From Rhodocyclaceae bacterium (GTDB lineage Bacteria > Pseudomonadota > Gammaproteobacteria > Burkholderiales > Rhodocyclaceae), in the NCBI GenBank assembly GCA_030682595.1, contig JAUXNZ010000026.1, positions 1-8,097 of the forward strand: 8,097 nucleotides of DNA, given 5' to 3'. Below the pieces are notes generated by a model that saw nothing but the letters and a program-made list of their open reading frames with translations, did not search any database and was not told where the DNA came from. The position numbers and the translations under genes are program-made. This document shows, in pieces, positions 4,980 through 8,097 of this stretch; positions within the stretch are counted from its first letter, which is position 1; each line of letters opens with the position of its first letter.

Positions 4980-7385
4980 ATGCAATTTCCCGAATCCTGG
5001 CTGCGCGCCCTCGTCAATCCGCCCCTGGCGACCGAAGAACTCTGCCATCTGCTGACGATGGCCGGGCTGGAGGTCGAGGAGTGCCGTCCCGCCAGCGCCG
5101 ACTTTTCAAATGTCGTCGTGGCGCGCGTGCTGTCCGTCGAGACGCATCCCGATGCCGACAAACTCAAGCTTTGCTCCGTGGATGCCGGCGCGCATGGCGT
5201 GTTGCAGATCGTCTGCGGCGCCCCGAACGCGGCGGCCGGCATGCTGGTGCCCTGCGCCCTCGTCGGCGCGAAATTGCCCGGCATCGAGATCAGGAAAGCC
5301 AAGGTGCGTGGCGTCGAAAGCTGCGGCATGCTTTGTTCGGCGCGCGAACTGGGGCTGTCGGAAGATCATGGCGGCCTGTTGTCCTTGCCGGCCGATGCAC
5401 CCATTGGCCAGAACATTCGCGACTACCTTGCGCTGGATGACAATCTCATCACGCTCAAGCTGACGCCGAACCGCGCCGATTGTCTGTCGCTCACCGGCAT
5501 CGCGCGCGAAGTGGCTGCGCTGACCGGCGCGCCATTGCTGTTGCCAACCATTGCGCCGGTCGCGCCCGTTCTCGCCGACGTTCGCGGCATCATTCTCGAC
5601 GCCCCCGCCGCCTGCCCGCGTTATTGCGGCCGCATCGTGCGTGGCGTCAATGCCCGTGCCGTTACGCCCGACTGGATGAAGCAGCGCATCGAGCGCTGCG
5701 GCGTGCGTGCCATCTCGGCACTGGTAGACGTCACCAACTATGTAATGCTCGAACTCGGCCAGCCGCTGCATGCTTTTGATGACGCGCAGTTGCAGGGCAG
5801 TATCCATGTGCGCTATCCGGCGGCGGGCGAACAGATGTTGTTGCTCAACGAGCAGACCGTTCAGCCTTCGGCCGACACCGCACTGATTGCCGATGAGGCC
5901 AAAGGCCTGGCGCTGGCCGGCATCATGGGCGGCGAACATTCCGGCATCAACGACGCCACGACCGACCTGTTCCTTGAAAGCGCCTTCTTCGCGCCCGCCG
6001 CCATCGCCGGCAAGGCGCGCGCACTTGGCTTTTCGTCCGACGCCTCCTACCGCTATGAGCGCGGCGTGGACTTCGAATTGCAGCGCAGCGCCATCGAACG
6101 GGCGACGCAGCTGATCATCGACATCTGCGGCGGTACGCCGGGGCCGGTGGTTGAAGCGCTCGCGGCCGACCAGTTGCCGCAGCGCGCCCCGGTGCGTCTG
6201 CGCATGGCGCGTGCCGCCAGGGTGCTGGGCATCGACCTCGGCTTCGCTCAGATCGAAAAGCTCATCGCCGGCCTCGGCTTTGCCTACACCCGCACGGCCG
6301 ATGAACTGATCGTTACGCCGCCCGCCTATCGCTTCGACATCGCCATCGAAGAAGACCTGATCGAGGAAATTGCGCGCCTGCACGGATATGACAACATACC
6401 CGCGCCACCGCCCACGGCGCGTCTCGAAATGTTGCCGCTGCCCGAGGCGCGGCGGGGCGTGATGCAAGCCCGCCGGCTGCTGGCCGAGCGCGGCTACCAT
6501 GAAGTCGTCAATTACAGCTTTGTCGATGCCGACTGGGAAGCCGACTTCGCCGGCAACGCAAAGCCCGTGAGGTTGGCCAACCCCATCGCCAGTCAGATGG
6601 GCGTGATGCGCAGCACTCTGATCGGCGGCCTGGTGGGTGCGTTGGTTGGCAACCTCAAGCGCCAGGCCGATCGCGTGCGACTCTTCGAAGTCGGGCGCTG
6701 TTTTCTGCCCGCTTCTCAAGATGATGCAACACGTGACAACGGCGGCGGCCAGGACGGCACCGGTTATCACCAGCCGGTGCGGATGGCCGCCCTGGCCGCT
6801 GGTCCGGCATGGCCGGAGCAATGGGGGGCGCCAGCGCGTCCCGCCGATTTCTTTGACGTGAAGGGCGAACTCGAAGCCATCTTCGCGCCGCGCCGCCTGT
6901 GCTTTGAGCGCACCAGCCATCCGGCATTGCATCCCGGCCGCGCCGCCAGTGTGCTGCTCGACGGTGAGTTGATTGGCGTGGTGGGCGAAATTCATCCGCG
7001 CTGGCACCAGAAATATGAACTGGCTGCGCCTGCCGTGGTGTTCGAGATTGATCTGGCGCCGTTCCTGGCCGCGCCGTTCCCGACATATCAGGAGCCCTCG
7101 CGCTTCCCCGCCGTGGTGCGCGACATCGCCCTGATTTTGCCCCAGCAATGCGCAGTGGCGGCGCTGCAGGACGCGCTGCTTGCGGCGGCGCCCGCTTATG
7201 TACGCGAAATCCGGCTGTTTGATCTCTATCAGGGCAAGGGAATTGCGCCGGACGCCAAAAGTCTTGCGTTCCGGGTGACGATGCAAGATACTCAAAAAAC
7301 TTTGGCGGACCATGATGCCGACGCGGCGGTAGCCCAACTGGTACAAACGGCAACTGAGCAGTTCGGCGCGCAGTTGCGAAAATGA
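4980..7385 (+). CDS. pheT: Phenylalanyl-tRNA synthetase beta subunit
   Basis: PheT completes the alpha2-beta2 synthetase; it binds tRNA-Phe and edits Tyr-tRNA-Phe. The product is 801 aa (E. coli 795). An EMAP-like tRNA-binding domain at about 39-148 includes THPDADKLKLC and KVRGVESCGMLCS. The B3/B4 editing domain (about 211-390) carries H264 in GQPLHAFD, equivalent to E. coli H261, then IMGGEHSG, ESAFF and SSDASYRYERGVD. The B5 domain (about 402-475) ends with EEDLIEEIARLHGYDNIP. A synthetase-like core (about 490-690) contains NPIASQMGVMRSTLIGG and DFFDVKG. The C-terminal FDX-ACB anticodon-binding domain (about 707-800) starts near SRFPAVVRDIALIL. A Gly/Asp-rich stretch at 579-597 looks like a variable surface loop. 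The Shine-Dalgarno is weak, and the 25-nt gap from pheS suggests coupled translation. Confidence 0.98.
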   Translation: MQFPESWLRALVNPPLATEELCHLLTMAGLEVEECRPASADFSNVVVARVLSVETHPDADKLKLCSVDAGAHGVLQIVCGAPNAAAGMLVPCALVGAKLPGIEIRKAKVRGVESCGMLCSARELGLSEDHGGLLSLPADAPIGQNIRDYLALDDNLITLKLTPNRADCLSLTGIAREVAALTGAPLLLPTIAPVAPVLADVRGIILDAPAACPRYCGRIVRGVNARAVTPDWMKQRIERCGVRAISALVDVTNYVMLELGQPLHAFDDAQLQGSIHVRYPAAGEQMLLLNEQTVQPSADTALIADEAKGLALAGIMGGEHSGINDATTDLFLESAFFAPAAIAGKARALGFSSDASYRYERGVDFELQRSAIERATQLIIDICGGTPGPVVEALAADQLPQRAPVRLRMARAARVLGIDLGFAQIEKLIAGLGFAYTRTADELIVTPPAYRFDIAIEEDLIEEIARLHGYDNIPAPPPTARLEMLPLPEARRGVMQARRLLAERGYHEVVNYSFVDADWEADFAGNAKPVRLANPIASQMGVMRSTLIGGLVGALVGNLKRQADRVRLFEVGRCFLPASQDDATRDNGGGQDGTGYHQPVRMAALAAGPAWPEQWGAPARPADFFDVKGELEAIFAPRRLCFERTSHPALHPGRAASVLLDGELIGVVGEIHPRWHQKYELAAPAVVFEIDLAPFLAAPFPTYQEPSRFPAVVRDIALILPQQCAVAALQDALLAAAPAYVREIRLFDLYQGKGIAPDAKSLAFRVTMQDTQKTLADHDADAAVAQLVQTATEQFGAQLRK

Positions 7386-7407
7386 GTTCGCGGACAGGGG
7401 TAAGAAT

Positions 7408-7716
7408 ATGACAATGACCAAGGCGGAACTGGCGGATTTGTTGTTTGAAAAAGTCGGGCTGAACAAGCGCGAAGCCAAGGACATGGTCGAGGCTTTCTTC
7501 GAGGAAGTGCGCGTGGCGCTGGAAACCGGCGATAGCGTCAAGCTCTCCGGATTCGGCAATTTTCATCTGCGCGACAAGCCGCAGCGGCCGGGGCGCAACC
7601 CCAAGACCGGCGAAGAAATTCCGATCACCGCACGGCGGGTCGTCACCTTCCACGCCAGTCACAAGCTCAAAGCCACAGTCGAGACCGCGGCGCATGACAA
7701 CGTCCAGCCAGGATAA
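7408..7716 (+). CDS. ihfA: Integration host factor subunit alpha (IHF-alpha)
   Basis: IhfA pairs with IhfB to form a DNA-bending nucleoid protein used in transcription, recombination and replication. The product is 102 aa (E. coli 99). It aligns without gaps to E. coli IHF-alpha over its first 90 or so residues. KAELADLLFEKVGLNKREAK forms the N-terminal helices, VKLSGFGNF the first sheet, and RPGRNPKTGEEIPI the beta-arm tip. P65 is the proline that intercalates into DNA. The ITARRVVTF strand and a short divergent tail follow. AGGGG (7396-7400) lies 7 nt before ATG 7408 and selects this start over ATG 7414. The gene begins 22 nt after pheT, as in E. coli, and its end overlaps the next gene by 23 nt. 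The call of alpha rather than HU or beta rests on the pheT-ihfA context and the near-identical arm. Confidence 0.97.
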   Translation: MTMTKAELADLLFEKVGLNKREAKDMVEAFFEEVRVALETGDSVKLSGFGNFHLRDKPQRPGRNPKTGEEIPITARRVVTFHASHKLKATVETAAHDNVQPG

Positions 7717-8056
7717 GGCCGAACTACCGCCGATACCCGCCAAACGCTATTTCACGATTGGCGAAGTCAGCGAGTTGTGCGGCGTCAAGCCGCATGTGCT
7801 GCGCTACTGGGAGCAGGAATTCACCCAGCTCAAACCCGTCAAGCGGCGCGGCAACCGCCGCTACTACCAGCACCACGAAGTACTGCTGGTGCGCCGCATC
7901 CGGCAACTGCTGTACGACGAGGGTTTCACCATCAGCGGGGCACGCAACCGGCTCGACGAACCCGCGGCCAAAAAGCCGGCCAGCGCAGCAACTGCGGGCG
8001 ATGGAATATCAATGCGCCTGGAACTGATGGGCATCATCAAGTTGCTGCATGCGTGA
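7694..8056 (+). CDS. Small MerR-family transcriptional regulator (ihfA-linked)
   Basis: The product is a 120-aa protein with an N-terminal MerR-type winged helix-turn-helix at about 18-86. The helix-turn-helix is FTIGEVSELCGVKPHVLRYW (20-39). The wing includes KPVKRRGNRRYY (47-58), and a second helical pair covers LLVRRIRQLLYDEGFTISGAR. After residue 88 comes an Ala/Lys-rich linker and a short tail ending RLELMGIIKLLHA. There is no large effector-binding or cysteine metal-binding domain, so the signal sensed, if any, is unknown. Genes of this type occur directly after ihfA in pseudomonads and many betaproteobacteria; I know of no established role. The start at 7694 overlaps ihfA by 23 nt, with no strong Shine-Dalgarno, suggesting translational coupling. 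The IPAKRYFTIGEV context supports the start region, though the first 10 residues are less certain. Its stop is 29 nt before the downstream tRNA gene. Confidence 0.9.
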   Translation: MTTSSQDKAELPPIPAKRYFTIGEVSELCGVKPHVLRYWEQEFTQLKPVKRRGNRRYYQHHEVLLVRRIRQLLYDEGFTISGARNRLDEPAAKKPASAATAGDGISMRLELMGIIKLLHA

Positions 8057-8065
8057 CAATCGCTC

Positions 8066-8082
8066 TGCTATAATCCGCACCC
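8066..8082 (+). promoter_or_regulatory. Extended -10 promoter of the downstream tRNA
   Basis: TGC (8066-8068) directly precedes a perfect TATAAT (8069-8074), followed by the GC-rich discriminator CCGCACCC (8075-8082). No good -35 is found at 16-18 bp; the best guess at 8045-8051 is poor, so the extended -10 probably compensates. The predicted start is near 8081, only about 5 nt before the mature tRNA. The promoter overlaps no CDS but begins 10 nt after the MerR stop. Confidence 0.75.
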
Positions 8083-8085
8083 AGT

Positions 8086-8097
8086 CGGGGTGTGGCG
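8086..8097 (+). tRNA. 5' end of a tRNA, probably tRNA-Pro (cut by window edge)
   Basis: The last 12 bases, CGGGGTGTGGCG, fit tRNA positions 1-12: a 7-nt acceptor strand, T8, and the start of a D-stem GCG. An initial C with CGGGGTGTGGCG is typical of bacterial tRNA-Pro, and a tRNA-Pro follows the ihfA-merR pair in Pseudomonas. The anticodon lies outside the window, so the identity rests on the 5' arm, the strong promoter and gene order. Confidence 0.72.

Noticed and set aside
5106..7559. Very long (817-codon) antisense open frame opposite pheT and the start of ihfA
   Set aside because: It mirrors the codon pattern of GC-rich pheT, whose product is a full-length, motif-complete PheT. The antisense product has no recognisable domain and is rich in His, Arg and Gln, as expected for a shadow frame.
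8053..8058. GTGACA as the -35 box of the downstream tRNA promoter
   Set aside because: It matches TTGACA at five of six bases but is only 10 bp from the TATAAT, far short of the required 16-18 bp.
1..8097. Mobile element, CRISPR, phage or novel defence system
   Set aside because: All sizeable stretches are explained by conserved housekeeping genes with uniform codon usage. There are no terminal inverted repeats, transposase motifs or regularly spaced repeats.

Overview
The window is a stretch of core bacterial chromosome with high GC content (about 60% by eye). Gene order and protein sequences point to a betaproteobacterium, possibly of the Rhodocyclales/Nitrosomonadales type. The lineage is inferred from the overall look of the proteins, not from a search. 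All genes lie on the + strand.

Layout: (1) 3..455 is the 3' end of a glycerophosphodiester phosphodiesterase (UgpQ-like) gene, cut by the window edge. (2) 498..574 is tRNA-Asp(GTC), with its promoter inside the end of that gene and a terminator-like hairpin at 591..628. (3) 655..3800 is the translation block thrS-infC-rpmI-rplT: threonyl-tRNA synthetase, initiation factor IF3, and ribosomal proteins L35 and L20. (4) 3908..7385 is pheS-pheT, the two subunits of phenylalanyl-tRNA synthetase, separated from rplT by a 107-nt spacer with two hairpins. (5) 7408..7716 is ihfA and 7694..8056 an overlapping small MerR-family regulator. (6) From 8086 to the window end is the 5' end of a tRNA, most likely tRNA-Pro, behind an extended -10 promoter.

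The order thrS-infC-rpmI-rplT-pheS-pheT-ihfA is the classic proteobacterial translation/nucleoid cluster known from E. coli. The small MerR gene and tRNA-Pro downstream match Pseudomonas-like and betaproteobacterial arrangements. Key catalytic and binding residues I checked are present in ThrS, PheS, PheT and IhfA, and I see no frameshifts, insertion sequences, CRISPR arrays or phage genes.

I do not see a novel gene system. The points worth a second look are regulatory: infC starts with ATA, a codon IF3 discriminates against; the rpmI start codon sits in the 4-nt loop of a perfect 7-bp hairpin next to its Shine-Dalgarno sequence; stem-loops with U-rich tails lie before thrS and before pheS, where attenuation would act; pheS has no visible Shine-Dalgarno; and the two tRNA promoters share a 19-nt element with 17 identities.
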